From an uncultured Oscillospiraceae bacterium (GTDB lineage Bacteria > Bacillota > Clostridia > Oscillospirales > Acutalibacteraceae), in assembly GCA_900553525.1 (NCBI GenBank), contig USDZ01000007.1, positions 1 to 24,623 of the forward strand: 24,623 bases of DNA, written 5' to 3'. A program made the translations under genes and the position numbers. Under the pieces are notes generated by a model. It ran no database searches, was not told the DNA's origin, and saw only the letters and a list, made by a program, of their open reading frames with translations. The first letter of the stretch is position 1. Each line of letters opens with the position of its first letter. Shown one piece after another: positions 15,715 through 22,695 of the stretch.

Positions 15715-16920
15715 ATGCTGGTAGTACAAAAATTCGGCGGCAGTTCGGTCGCCGACGCTGCGCGGGTGCGCAATGTGGCAAGGATTGTGACCGATACCTA
15801 TAAGGCGGGTAACGACGTGGTGGTAGTGGTTTCCGCACAGGGAGACACCACCGACGATTTGATCGAGAAGGCGAAAGAGCTCAATCCACGGGCCAGCAAG
15901 CGGGAGATGGATATGCTCCTGTCGGCAGGAGAGCAGATCTCGATTTCCCTGCTTGCCATGGCCATCGAAAGCATCGGATGTCCTGTGCTTTCCTTGCTCG
16001 GATGGCAGGCGGGGTTCAGGACCAACTCCACCTATTCCTCCGCCCGTATCAAGCGGGTGGATCCGGAACGGATCCGAGCGGCGTTGGATAAACGGAGGAT
16101 AGTGGTGGTGGCCGGGTTCCAGGGCTTAAACAAATATGAAGACATCACCACCCTGGGCCGGGGGGGCTCGGACACCAGCGCGGTGGCCATCGCGGCTGCT
16201 ATGCATGCGGATATTTGCCAGATTTACACCGATGTCGAGGGTGTCTATACTGCCGACCCCCGTAAGGTTCCCGGCGCGCGCCGGCTCCAGGAGATTACCT
16301 ACGACGAGATGCTTGAACTCGCCACTCTGGGTGCCCAGGTCCTCAACAATCGGTCGGTGGAAATGGCCAAAAAATACAATGTGGAGCTGGAGGTGCTGTC
16401 CAGCTTAAATCCCATCCCCGGCACCAAAGTCAAGGAGGTCGCGAAAATGGAAGAAATGTTGATTAAAGGCGTTGCCAAGGACGACAATGTCGCTCGGGTC
16501 ATGATCGTCGGTTTGCCGGATGAGCCAGGCATTGCCTTTAAAATCTTCTCTCGGGTGGCTAAAGCTCACGCGAATGTGGACATTATCCTGCAGTCCATCG
16601 GCCGGGACGGTACGAAAGACATTACCTTTACCGTTCCGGAAGACAAAGGGGAAGACGCGGTAGCCGCCCTGAAGGATTATTGCGATCTGGTGGGGGCCAA
16701 GAGCTTGACTTTTGACACCGAGGTCGCGAAAGTGTCGATCGTCGGCGCGGGAATGGAGACCCATGAAGGCACCGCCGCACTCATGTTTGAGGCGCTCGCC
16801 GCTGCCAATGTCAACATTCAGATGATTTCCACAAGCGAGATCAAGGTATCGGTCCTGATCGCGAAAGAGGATGCTGATCGTGCCGTCGCCGCCGTCCACA
16901 AGGCGTTTTACGAGGAATAA
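15715..16920 (+). CDS. lysC: Aspartate kinase
   Basis: Catalyses the first step of the aspartate family, ATP-dependent phosphorylation of L-aspartate. The 401-residue protein starts with the signature VVQKFGGSSVAD (Lys6) and contains TTLGRGGSDTSAVA and a C-terminal tandem ACT region (from about 265: VARVMIVGLPDEPGIAFKIF, and VSIVGAGMETHEGTAALMFEAL). This is the class II, lysine/threonine-sensitive type. Such genes often have an internal in-frame start for a beta subunit; ATG codons at 16447 (after an aaggaggtc site) and nearby would fit, but this is inference. The start follows ggaggaattgcg. A hairpin at 16943-16966 closes the operon. Confidence 0.95.
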   Translation: MLVVQKFGGSSVADAARVRNVARIVTDTYKAGNDVVVVVSAQGDTTDDLIEKAKELNPRASKREMDMLLSAGEQISISLLAMAIESIGCPVLSLLGWQAGFRTNSTYSSARIKRVDPERIRAALDKRRIVVVAGFQGLNKYEDITTLGRGGSDTSAVAIAAAMHADICQIYTDVEGVYTADPRKVPGARRLQEITYDEMLELATLGAQVLNNRSVEMAKKYNVELEVLSSLNPIPGTKVKEVAKMEEMLIKGVAKDDNVARVMIVGLPDEPGIAFKIFSRVAKAHANVDIILQSIGRDGTKDITFTVPEDKGEDAVAALKDYCDLVGAKSLTFDTEVAKVSIVGAGMETHEGTAALMFEALAAANVNIQMISTSEIKVSVLIAKEDADRAVAAVHKAFYEE

Positions 16921-16942
16921 TATCGATCTCCCAACATATCGC

Positions 16943-16970
16943 CGCCGGGATCCTACGATCCCGGCGTTTC
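16943..16970 (+). terminator. Terminator after lysC
   Basis: A 10-bp perfect stem (cgccgggatc with gatcccggcg, loop ctac) followed by tttct begins 22 nt after the lysC stop. The U-tract is short, so some read-through into hemW is possible. Confidence 0.6.
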
Positions 16971-17005
16971 TGCGCCGAAGACCCTGAGGGAGAAGGAGGG
17001 ATCCC

Positions 17006-18127
17006 ATGCCGGTCGGGTTATATATTCATGTGCCTTTTTGTTTGTCCAAATGCCCATACTGCGACTTTTATTCCCTGACCCTGGCAGCGGATGATGAACT
17101 GCTGGACCGGTATACCACGGCAGTGGAGACGGCGCTGGATCTCTGGGCGGACCGGCTGCGCTGCCCGGCCGATACCCTGTATTTCGGCGGAGGAACCCCC
17201 TCTCTTTTGGGAGGAGAGAGGCTGACGCGCCTGATTGAAAAGGCAGCGCACCGTTTTTCGTTGAAAGGAGCGGAGATCACCTTAGAAGCCAATCCCGCCG
17301 ACGCGGATGGGGCAAATAAATTGGCGGAAACCCTGCAGGCGTTTGCAGAGGCCGGTGGAAACCGGTTGTCTCTGGGAATGCAGTCGAGTTCGGAAGACGA
17401 GCTGCGCCGTCTGGGACGGCGACACGGTCCGACGGCCGTCTCTCACGCGGTGGAGGCCGCCCATAAGGCGGGACTTGCCAATATATCGCTTGACCTGATG
17501 TTGGCTGTGGAGGGGCAGGACGAGGCGTCGGTCCGCCGTTCGGCGGCCTTCTGCGGAAAACTAGAGGCCGCCCATGTCTCGGCCTATCTTCTTAAAATTG
17601 AGGAGCAGACGCCATTTGGGCAGCGGGATGATTTGAAGTTGCCTGAGGAAGACGAGGCGGCAGCTCTCTATCTCGCCGCCTGTGAAGCGCTGGAAGAGTC
17701 CGGATTCCGGCAGTATGAAATTTCAAATTTTGCACAGTCCGGACGGGAAAGCCGGCACAATTTGAAATACTGGACCGGCGCCCCTTATCTGGGAATCGGT
17801 CCGGCGGCCCATTCCTGCATCGATGGGCGGCGGTTCGCTTATCCTCGGGATCTCATGGCTTTTCTTGCGGGAACGGAGCCGCGCCCAGAAGATGGGGGAT
17901 GGATCCGCACGGGCTCTCCGGAGGAGTTCCTTTTACTTCGCCTCCGCCTGACAGAGGGATTGACCGAAGCCGCCCATATCGCCCGGTTTGGAATTCCTAT
18001 TCCGGAAATCTGGCGAAAGCGGGCCGTCTCTCTGCCTCGGCATCTCGTCGTCAGTGATCCGCAGGGAATCCGCCTGACCAGGGAAGGCTTCCTGGTCTCA
18101 AACGCGATTTTGGCCGAATTGTTGTAA
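17006..18127 (+). CDS. hemW: HemW-type radical SAM protein (coproporphyrinogen oxidase-like)
   Basis: HemW belongs to the HemN-like radical SAM family but is thought to deliver or handle heme rather than oxidise coproporphyrinogen. The 373-residue protein shows the [4Fe-4S] motif C-x3-C-x2-C (Cys12, Cys16, Cys19; HVPFCLSKCPYCDF), the YFGGGTPSLL SAM-binding block, RLSLGMQSSSEDEL, and the HemN C-terminal region (YEISNFAQSGRESRHNLKYW). The motif lacks the extra cysteine of true HemN (CDF rather than CGC), which supports HemW. The ATG follows aaggagg by 6 nt. hemW often neighbours lepA or hrcA in Firmicutes; neither is here. Confidence 0.92.
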   Translation: MPVGLYIHVPFCLSKCPYCDFYSLTLAADDELLDRYTTAVETALDLWADRLRCPADTLYFGGGTPSLLGGERLTRLIEKAAHRFSLKGAEITLEANPADADGANKLAETLQAFAEAGGNRLSLGMQSSSEDELRRLGRRHGPTAVSHAVEAAHKAGLANISLDLMLAVEGQDEASVRRSAAFCGKLEAAHVSAYLLKIEEQTPFGQRDDLKLPEEDEAAALYLAACEALEESGFRQYEISNFAQSGRESRHNLKYWTGAPYLGIGPAAHSCIDGRRFAYPRDLMAFLAGTEPRPEDGGWIRTGSPEEFLLLRLRLTEGLTEAAHIARFGIPIPEIWRKRAVSLPRHLVVSDPQGIRLTREGFLVSNAILAELL

Positions 18128-18190
18128 ATGGGTTTGCCTGTAATGCAAAAAAAGCCGCATAGCCTGTACGGTTTATGTGCAAAGGCCGTG

Positions 18191-18208
18191 TTTCCGGTTT
18201 TCCGGAAA
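18191..18208. repeat. Small perfect dyad upstream of the carboxypeptidase gene
   Basis: Bases 18191-18197 (tttccgg) and 18202-18208 (ccggaaa) form a 7-bp inverted repeat with a 4-nt centre. There is no U-tract on the plus strand, so it may be an operator rather than a terminator. Confidence 0.3.
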
Positions 18209-18358
18209 GGGTGAATCGTTATCATGAACCATTCCCCGTGCGCATATGTTTATAGGGAAGACAACGAGGGTAACGGGTCGGCCTATGAAGCGAACAGGGG
18301 ACGGTTCCGGCATCCCCGCATAGCCCTCGCATCCTGGAGGGAAAGAAGGGGCATACGC

Positions 18359-19609
18359 ATGAAACGTGGCAAACGCTTACTCGCGGCTCTGCTCGGAGGG
18401 TTGTTTATCGGATCGTTCCCGCTTGGAACCCTGGCCGAGGAAGCGCCGGCCGTCATTGTGGATACCGAGACGGGGGAAACAGCGGAGGAACTGATGGCGG
18501 AAGACGCGAACGAGGTGTGGGAACCGGTCGGCACAGTACCTGCCGAATCGGCGGCGTTGGACATCGGCGGCAAATCCGCCGTCCTAATGGAACAATCGAG
18601 CGGAGAAATTCTATTTGAAAAAAACCCACATGAAAAATTGCCGATTGCCTCTGTAACCAAGGTGATGACGCTGTTGCTGGTGATGGAAGCCTTGGACGAA
18701 GGGGTGATTACCCTTGACGAGCCGGTGACTTGCTCGCCGACAGCTGCTTCCATGGGTGGTTCTCAGATATGGCTGGAAGTCGGTGAGGTCATGACGGTCG
18801 ATGAGCTGGTCAAGGCGGCGGCCGTTGTCTCTGCAAACGACGCCTGTGCGGCACTGGCGGAGCATTTGGCCGGATCCGTGGAGGAATTTGTCGCACGGAT
18901 GAACCAACGCGCGGCCGAATTGGGGATGAACGATACCCTGTGCCTTGACTGCAGCGGCCTAAACGACGAAGCGTATTCCAGCGCCTACGATGTAGCCGTG
19001 ATGTCCAGAGAACTGATGAAGCATCCCAAGATTGTGGACTACACCACCATATGGATGGACAGTCTGCGGGGAGGAGCATCGCAACTGGTTAATACCAATA
19101 AACTTGTGCGGCATTATGCCGGGGCAACCGGTCTGAAAACCGGAACGACCAGCAAGGCGGGACACAATTTGTCGGCCACGGCGGAAAGGGACGGACTCGC
19201 CTTTGTTGCGGTTATCCTGGGATGTGAAACGACGGACGAAAGGTTTGGAGGCGCCCGGAAGATGCTTGATTACGGCTTTGCCAATTACAGTATTTATACG
19301 CCGCAGGTGGATACCGACGCGCTACCCTCAGTGCCGGTGCTGCATGGCGTATCTGAGATCACCATTCCGGTCGCCGACGAGATCCAGCCTATCCTGCTCC
19401 GCAAAGGACAAGAAAAACAAGTAACCTGCACGACAGAACTGGCGGAGGATCTGGAGGCGCCGGTATACGAGGGTCAGGTTATTGGGCAGATTCTGGTGAT
19501 GCTGGACGGGGAGAAGATTGCGGAATATCCGATCCGGGCATCCGAAGGTGTGGCGCGTCTTGGTTTTGGTGGTGCGTTTTGGAAGCTGCTGGCCGCGCTG
19601 CTTGGCTGA
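18359..19609 (+). CDS. D-alanyl-D-alanine carboxypeptidase (DacF/PBP5-6 type)
   Basis: A secreted serine DD-carboxypeptidase that trims the terminal D-Ala from peptidoglycan pentapeptides. The 416-residue protein has a signal peptide (MKRGKRLLAALLGGLFIG..., possible cleavage near TLA-E), catalytic SVTK (Ser98, Lys101), SAN (158-160) and KTG (260-262), then a PBP5-type C-terminal domain and a short hydrophobic end (FGGAFWKLLAALLG) that may anchor it to the membrane. The start at 18359 has aagaagggg 7 nt upstream and begins directly with the signal peptide. The frame is open back to an ATG at 18224 with its own aaagggtga site, which would add 45 polar residues. In Bacillus, dacF is forespore-expressed, but no clear sporulation promoter is seen here. 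Confidence 0.92.
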   Translation: MKRGKRLLAALLGGLFIGSFPLGTLAEEAPAVIVDTETGETAEELMAEDANEVWEPVGTVPAESAALDIGGKSAVLMEQSSGEILFEKNPHEKLPIASVTKVMTLLLVMEALDEGVITLDEPVTCSPTAASMGGSQIWLEVGEVMTVDELVKAAAVVSANDACAALAEHLAGSVEEFVARMNQRAAELGMNDTLCLDCSGLNDEAYSSAYDVAVMSRELMKHPKIVDYTTIWMDSLRGGASQLVNTNKLVRHYAGATGLKTGTTSKAGHNLSATAERDGLAFVAVILGCETTDERFGGARKMLDYGFANYSIYTPQVDTDALPSVPVLHGVSEITIPVADEIQPILLRKGQEKQVTCTTELAEDLEAPVYEGQVIGQILVMLDGEKIAEYPIRASEGVARLGFGGAFWKLLAALLG

Positions 19610-19682
19610 CAGGAGCATGTAGTATCGATTCCAAACGTCTTTGTTCTCCGCTCCTGCGGCGTATACTCGAAGTGTTTGCAAA

Positions 19683-19723
19683 ATATGGAAACGCCCGGCT
19701 TTAAAAGCCGGGCGTTTCCATAT
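19683..19723. terminator. Long bidirectional terminator between carboxypeptidase gene and tRNA-Gly
   Basis: A 19-bp perfect stem (19683-19701 with 19705-19723, core gaaacgcccggctt) and a 3-nt loop lie 74 nt after the carboxypeptidase stop and 20 nt beyond the 3' end of the convergent tRNA gene. It probably ends both transcripts. Confidence 0.8.
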
Positions 19724-19743
19724 GAAACCAAATCCTTTTATTT

Positions 19744-19819
19744 TGGAGCGGCTTACGAGGCTCGAACTCGCTACCTCCACCTTGGCAAGGTGGCGCTCTA
19801 CCAGATGAGCTAAAGCCGC
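19744..19819 (-). tRNA. tRNA-Gly (anticodon GCC)
   Basis: The minus strand folds as a full 76-nt tRNA with encoded CCA. The acceptor stem is GCGGCTT/AAGCCGC, the D stem GCTC/GAGC, and the anticodon stem CCACC/GGTGG with loop TTGCCAA (anticodon GCC). The T arm is GCGAG-TTCGAGC-CTCGT (one G-U pair), and the discriminator base is T, as usual for glycine tRNAs. A strong promoter precedes it and a palindromic terminator follows. Confidence 0.97.
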
Positions 19820-19839
19820 ATTTCCACAATGCGTGTGCT

Positions 19840-19868
19840 AGTATACCACAGCCTTTTGTAGATGTCAA
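19840..19868 (-). promoter_or_regulatory. Strong promoter of tRNA-Gly
   Basis: On the minus strand TTGACA (19863-19868), a 17-bp spacer and TATACT (19840-19845) form a near-consensus sigma-A promoter about 20 bp upstream of the mature tRNA 5' end. Confidence 0.85.
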
Positions 19869-19929
19869 GAGGACAAGGCGGCTTTTCCTTTTGCCTAGTG
19901 TGAGTATGAGTATAGCTTGTTACATTTCC

Positions 19930-20985
19930 TTATTTACACATAAGTGTCTTTCCCATGAATCGCTGAGGCATTTTGCCGAAATTAACAGCCCGGATCGCTT
20001 CAACGATCTCATCTTTACGGCTTTCCGCATTCGGCAGGTCGCAGACGATGTCACTTAGATCATACGGGCCGTTGCGGAAATGGCCTACCGATGCACCATG
20101 AAATTCACCATCAATCAGCAGATACTGCAGGGGCTCATGATCATATGGAAGTCCCTCCGTCAACTTCTTGGTCATTTCCTTTAGAGTATGCTCGTGGGCT
20201 TTATAGAGAAAGTCGTTCCGATGGATAGCATAGACAAAATGCAAAGATTTAGGCTCATAGCTTATGAGCAGATCGGCATCGCTCTTTAGCATAAACCCGG
20301 TGTTCGATGTAACCAATATGTTTTCGGACACCAATTCGCTGACTGCCAGCTTGATTTCTTTTTCCGATATCTTATAAAACGACTTGGCCATTGCTGTATC
20401 AAACCATGCAAGACGGTATGCAAAGCGCTGTAGCACGATTTTCAGCGCTTCCAGTCGAGTATATCTTTCTGTATTCACTTTCGGAAACATTTCCGCGAAC
20501 TTGTACCAGCCTCGGTCCCATTCGCCGTCATATTGGTCCTCATAAATCAAAAACGCTTCCTGCAGGCGATGGAGAATGGGGGTAATCTGTTTTACGAGCA
20601 ACCCGGTTTCTTTCTTGATTTGCTGAATGTTGAGAGGTCCAGTTGTTTCGATAAGTTCAAGGATACGCAGTTGCTCTATCGTCGGTTTAGCAAGGGACTT
20701 CCGATAAAGTGCCGCAAACAACTCCATGTCTTCCGTTATAATCCAGCCAAGGTTTCCGCCGGCAAACCGTCCCTTGATGAGTTGGCGGTTCAGCTGACGA
20801 TTCCGATTGAATTCTATGTCGTTGAACTCCGTACGGAAGGTGAGTGTGGGCGGTTCACCAAATCCGTTCCAGTACACGTTTTGTCCTGGTTGTGTATCAC
20901 GGTACAGCTTTATGTATTCGGCCTTGTCCGCTTTATTGATAAAGCACTGCCGTTCCATGCGCAGGGATATTATCTTTGCATCCAT
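19930..20985 (-). CDS. AlkZ/YcaQ-like winged-helix protein (HTH_42-type)
   Basis: A 351-residue protein that I assign tentatively to the AlkZ-related winged-helix group. It has an N-terminal IKLYRDTQPGQNVYWNG segment and a winged-helix-like stretch at about 103-150 (IEQLRILELIETTGPLNIQQIKKETG...LHRLQEAFLIYED). Further segments likely related to that fold follow, with a C-terminal beta-rich part ending in NFGKMPQRFMGK. AlkZ and YcaQ (AlkX) are DNA glycosylases that remove bulky alkyl adducts or unhook interstrand crosslinks; I could not identify a convincing catalytic Q-x-Q/Q-x-D motif, so activity is not claimed. The ATG at 20985 has AAAGGTG about 9 nt upstream and lies one nucleotide after the stop of the cysteine-rich gene (TAGAATG), so the two are translationally coupled. 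The frame is open upstream to 21072 but overlaps that gene. Confidence 0.6.
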   Translation of the reverse strand: MDAKIISLRMERQCFINKADKAEYIKLYRDTQPGQNVYWNGFGEPPTLTFRTEFNDIEFNRNRQLNRQLIKGRFAGGNLGWIITEDMELFAALYRKSLAKPTIEQLRILELIETTGPLNIQQIKKETGLLVKQITPILHRLQEAFLIYEDQYDGEWDRGWYKFAEMFPKVNTERYTRLEALKIVLQRFAYRLAWFDTAMAKSFYKISEKEIKLAVSELVSENILVTSNTGFMLKSDADLLISYEPKSLHFVYAIHRNDFLYKAHEHTLKEMTKKLTEGLPYDHEPLQYLLIDGEFHGASVGHFRNGPYDLSDIVCDLPNAESRKDEIVEAIRAVNFGKMPQRFMGKTLMCK

Positions 20986-20986
20986 T

Positions 20987-21529
20987 CTATTGCACACCTT
21001 TCGCTTTGGTGTACCAGCGCTTACACTGTTTGATCCTGGCACCTTGAGGAGTGTCTCCGTGTTCTGGATCACAGGAATACTGCGTCAGAAGTTCACAAGG
21101 GATATCCGGACATTCACCGCAGTGTATAATGCTTTTATTTTGGCAGCATATGGCAACGGGACACTCGCCGTGGAAGGGGTGCCCATTTGTTTCTATGCAG
21201 CCGCCACAGCCGCAGGTTTCCTTATATTCACATCCGGTGCAGTGAAGTCCACATCTTGAATCTATTATTGAATTTTCATTTTTCCACATATTCAAATTTG
21301 TTAATCGGTCGGGGTTGTGTCCGTTTTCGATAAATCGAATTAAGTCTTTACATGGAAGTTCTTGACAATCACCGCAATGATGGAAGCCCTTATTTGCCGC
21401 ACATTTGTAAATATCACATTCACCCCAAAAAATCTTACCATGCATTTTTTCACAGCCGCCGCAATGGAACTTTTCTTTAAATTGACAAGTGTTACAGTCA
21501 GTCCCACATTTTCCCTTAATTACATTCAC
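20987..21529 (-). CDS. Tandem cysteine-rich DUF3795-like protein
   Basis: This 180-residue protein contains 24 cysteines and consists of two copies of one module. Ten cysteines at 8, 12, 15, 23, 26, 38, 43, 52, 55 and 60 recur at 93, 97, 100, 108, 111, 123, 128, 137, 140 and 145, an exact offset of 85 residues. Shared blocks are CGxxCxxC, CGGC, GEC, HCG-x-C and PC. The pattern matches the DUF3795-type small cysteine-rich proteins, which are thought to bind zinc or Fe-S; biochemical function is unknown. The start is GTG, preceded by gaggagg at 9 nt, and translation runs into the AlkZ-like gene. It has its own promoter candidate after the regulator gene. Confidence 0.8.
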   Translation of the reverse strand: MNVIKGKCGTDCNTCQFKEKFHCGGCEKMHGKIFWGECDIYKCAANKGFHHCGDCQELPCKDLIRFIENGHNPDRLTNLNMWKNENSIIDSRCGLHCTGCEYKETCGCGGCIETNGHPFHGECPVAICCQNKSIIHCGECPDIPCELLTQYSCDPEHGDTPQGARIKQCKRWYTKAKGVQ

Positions 21530-21612
21530 TATATTTTACCTCCTCTTCTGTAAATAATAATATCCGCATCCAGAACTTAAAATTTCATAGCAAACAACCT
21601 CCCGACTTTGTG

Positions 21613-21641
21613 CTATAACTATAATGACATAAACACGACAA
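21613..21641 (-). promoter_or_regulatory. Candidate promoter of the cysteine-rich/AlkZ-like pair
   Basis: On the minus strand TTGTCG (21636-21641), a 17-bp spacer and TTATAG (21613-21618) give a moderate sigma-A promoter just after the regulator stop codon, with a leader of about 75 nt to the GTG start. Confidence 0.45.
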
Positions 21642-21652
21642 CTGTATGTCAT
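21624..21652. promoter_or_regulatory. 8+8 bp inverted repeat overlapping the promoter (candidate operator)
   Basis: ATGACATA (21624-21631) and TATGTCAT (21645-21652) are exact inverted repeats separated by 13 bp, so the half-site centres are two DNA turns apart. They flank the -35 box of the candidate promoter, and one arm overlaps the stop codon of the regulator gene. This is the arrangement expected for a dimeric regulator, possibly the adjacent WYL protein. Confidence 0.45.
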
Positions 21653-22539
21653 GATTCGTATAAATTCCTTATGGAGTCCAGTGTGGATTTCATTATTTCA
21701 ACCATTTCGGGTGGTCCAAGCACTTTGACTTTATCTCCGAAGCTCAAAAACCACTCCACAGCACCTTTCTGAGTAGTAAATCCCCACTCGGTATACAGTG
21801 TTCCGTCTTCTTGTTCGGTAAAAGAGGTGTGGCCATATTCTTCGACCAACCTATATTTCACGGATGCGTCGTAGACGGCGGTTATCACATAGTCATCGGT
21901 TATGTGAGAGCCGAACTGTTTCTTTTCTTCCGGAACCTCTCTGATGGCAAATGTCTCGTCTGTGATCCGCAGATCCCACAGGCGCCGGAGCTTATACATC
22001 CGGAAATCCTGCCGTTCCTTGCAGAATCCGAAAACATACCAGTCGGACCATTTGAAGACGATCAGATATGGCTCGATCCGCTTGTCCGCTTCACCTTTAC
22101 TATAGCAATAATGAAACGCAATGCATTTCGATTCCTTGATTGCCTGTTTAATCTGATCCAGTTTTGGCGCTAAGTCATCTTTGTAGTAGGAAGAAATATT
22201 ATCTGCCAGCTTGATCGCAGAGCTTCCGCCAATCTTCTGAGCAAGCTTTTCTGCAGACGCAGAGCAGGAAATACTATCTAATGATTTAAGTCCGGTGAAA
22301 ATAGATGCCAGCTCCTGTTCAGTGAATACAGTTGTGTCAAGAGAGAAGCCTTCCATAATAGAAATACCGCCGCCCTTACCTTGTGTGGTGGCGATAGGGA
22401 TACCGGCCCTACAGATGTCCTCAATATCTCGGCTGATGGTACGACGGGAAACTTCGAATTTTTCAGCGAGGTACGGAGCCGTAACGGTCTTTTTCTGCTG
22501 TAAGGTGGTGATGATCCCGATCAATCGATCCATTTTCAT
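21649..22539 (-). CDS. YafY/WYL-domain transcriptional regulator
   Basis: A 296-residue DNA-binding protein. It has an HTH_11/DeoR-type N-terminus (about 1-55: MDRLIGIITTLQQKKTVTAPYLAEKFEVSRRTISRDIEDI), a GIPIATTQGKGGGISI wing region, and a WYL domain (about 140-215) with DWYVFGFCKERQDFRMYKLRRL. WYL regulators sense ligands such as nucleic acids in some systems (for example DriD and PafBC in DNA-damage responses). The start is supported by AAAGGTGA at 6 nt. It lies upstream of, and on the same strand as, the cysteine-rich/AlkZ-like pair, so it is the probable regulator of that pair. Confidence 0.9.
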   Translation of the reverse strand: MKMDRLIGIITTLQQKKTVTAPYLAEKFEVSRRTISRDIEDICRAGIPIATTQGKGGGISIMEGFSLDTTVFTEQELASIFTGLKSLDSISCSASAEKLAQKIGGSSAIKLADNISSYYKDDLAPKLDQIKQAIKESKCIAFHYCYSKGEADKRIEPYLIVFKWSDWYVFGFCKERQDFRMYKLRRLWDLRITDETFAIREVPEEKKQFGSHITDDYVITAVYDASVKYRLVEEYGHTSFTEQEDGTLYTEWGFTTQKGAVEWFLSFGDKVKVLGPPEMVEIMKSTLDSIRNLYES

Positions 22540-22565
22540 GTTGTATCACCTTTGCCTTTAATTCA

Positions 22566-22571
22566 ACTATA
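22566..22571 (-). promoter_or_regulatory. Possible -10 box and dyad before the WYL regulator gene
   Basis: TATAGT on the minus strand lies in an imperfect dyad (ttAACT-CATAT-AGTTgaa) about 30 bp before the start. The -35 is not recognisable, so the promoter is tentative; the dyad could mark autoregulation. Confidence 0.3.
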
Positions 22572-22646
22572 TGAGTTAAAATGCAAGTTAAAAATCCGTC
22601 AGCTACTCTGCTACAATGGTTTAGCAACATGCAGGATATAGAAAAT

Positions 22647-22674
22647 ACGGGACCGGCAAGATGGCCGGTCCCGT
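22647..22674 (-). terminator. Terminator of the PrsA/SurA-like lipoprotein gene
   Basis: An 11-bp stem (22647-22657 with 22664-22674, acgggaccggc) and 6-nt loop start 22 nt after the lipoprotein stop; on the minus strand it is followed by attttctata. Confidence 0.75.
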
Positions 22675-22695
22675 TTAATCGCAACAGTAACACCG

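Larger units (their letters stand above)
19869..22560. other. AT-richer accessory block next to tRNA-Gly
   Basis: From just upstream of the tRNA promoter to the regulator gene the sequence is visibly AT-richer than the flanks and uses A/T-ending codons far more often (Lys AAA, Ile ATA, Asn AAT). It holds three minus-strand genes and no biosynthetic or housekeeping genes. No integrase, IS element or repeat of the tRNA end was found, and it lies on the 5' side of the tRNA, so the route of acquisition is not visible. Confidence 0.5.
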
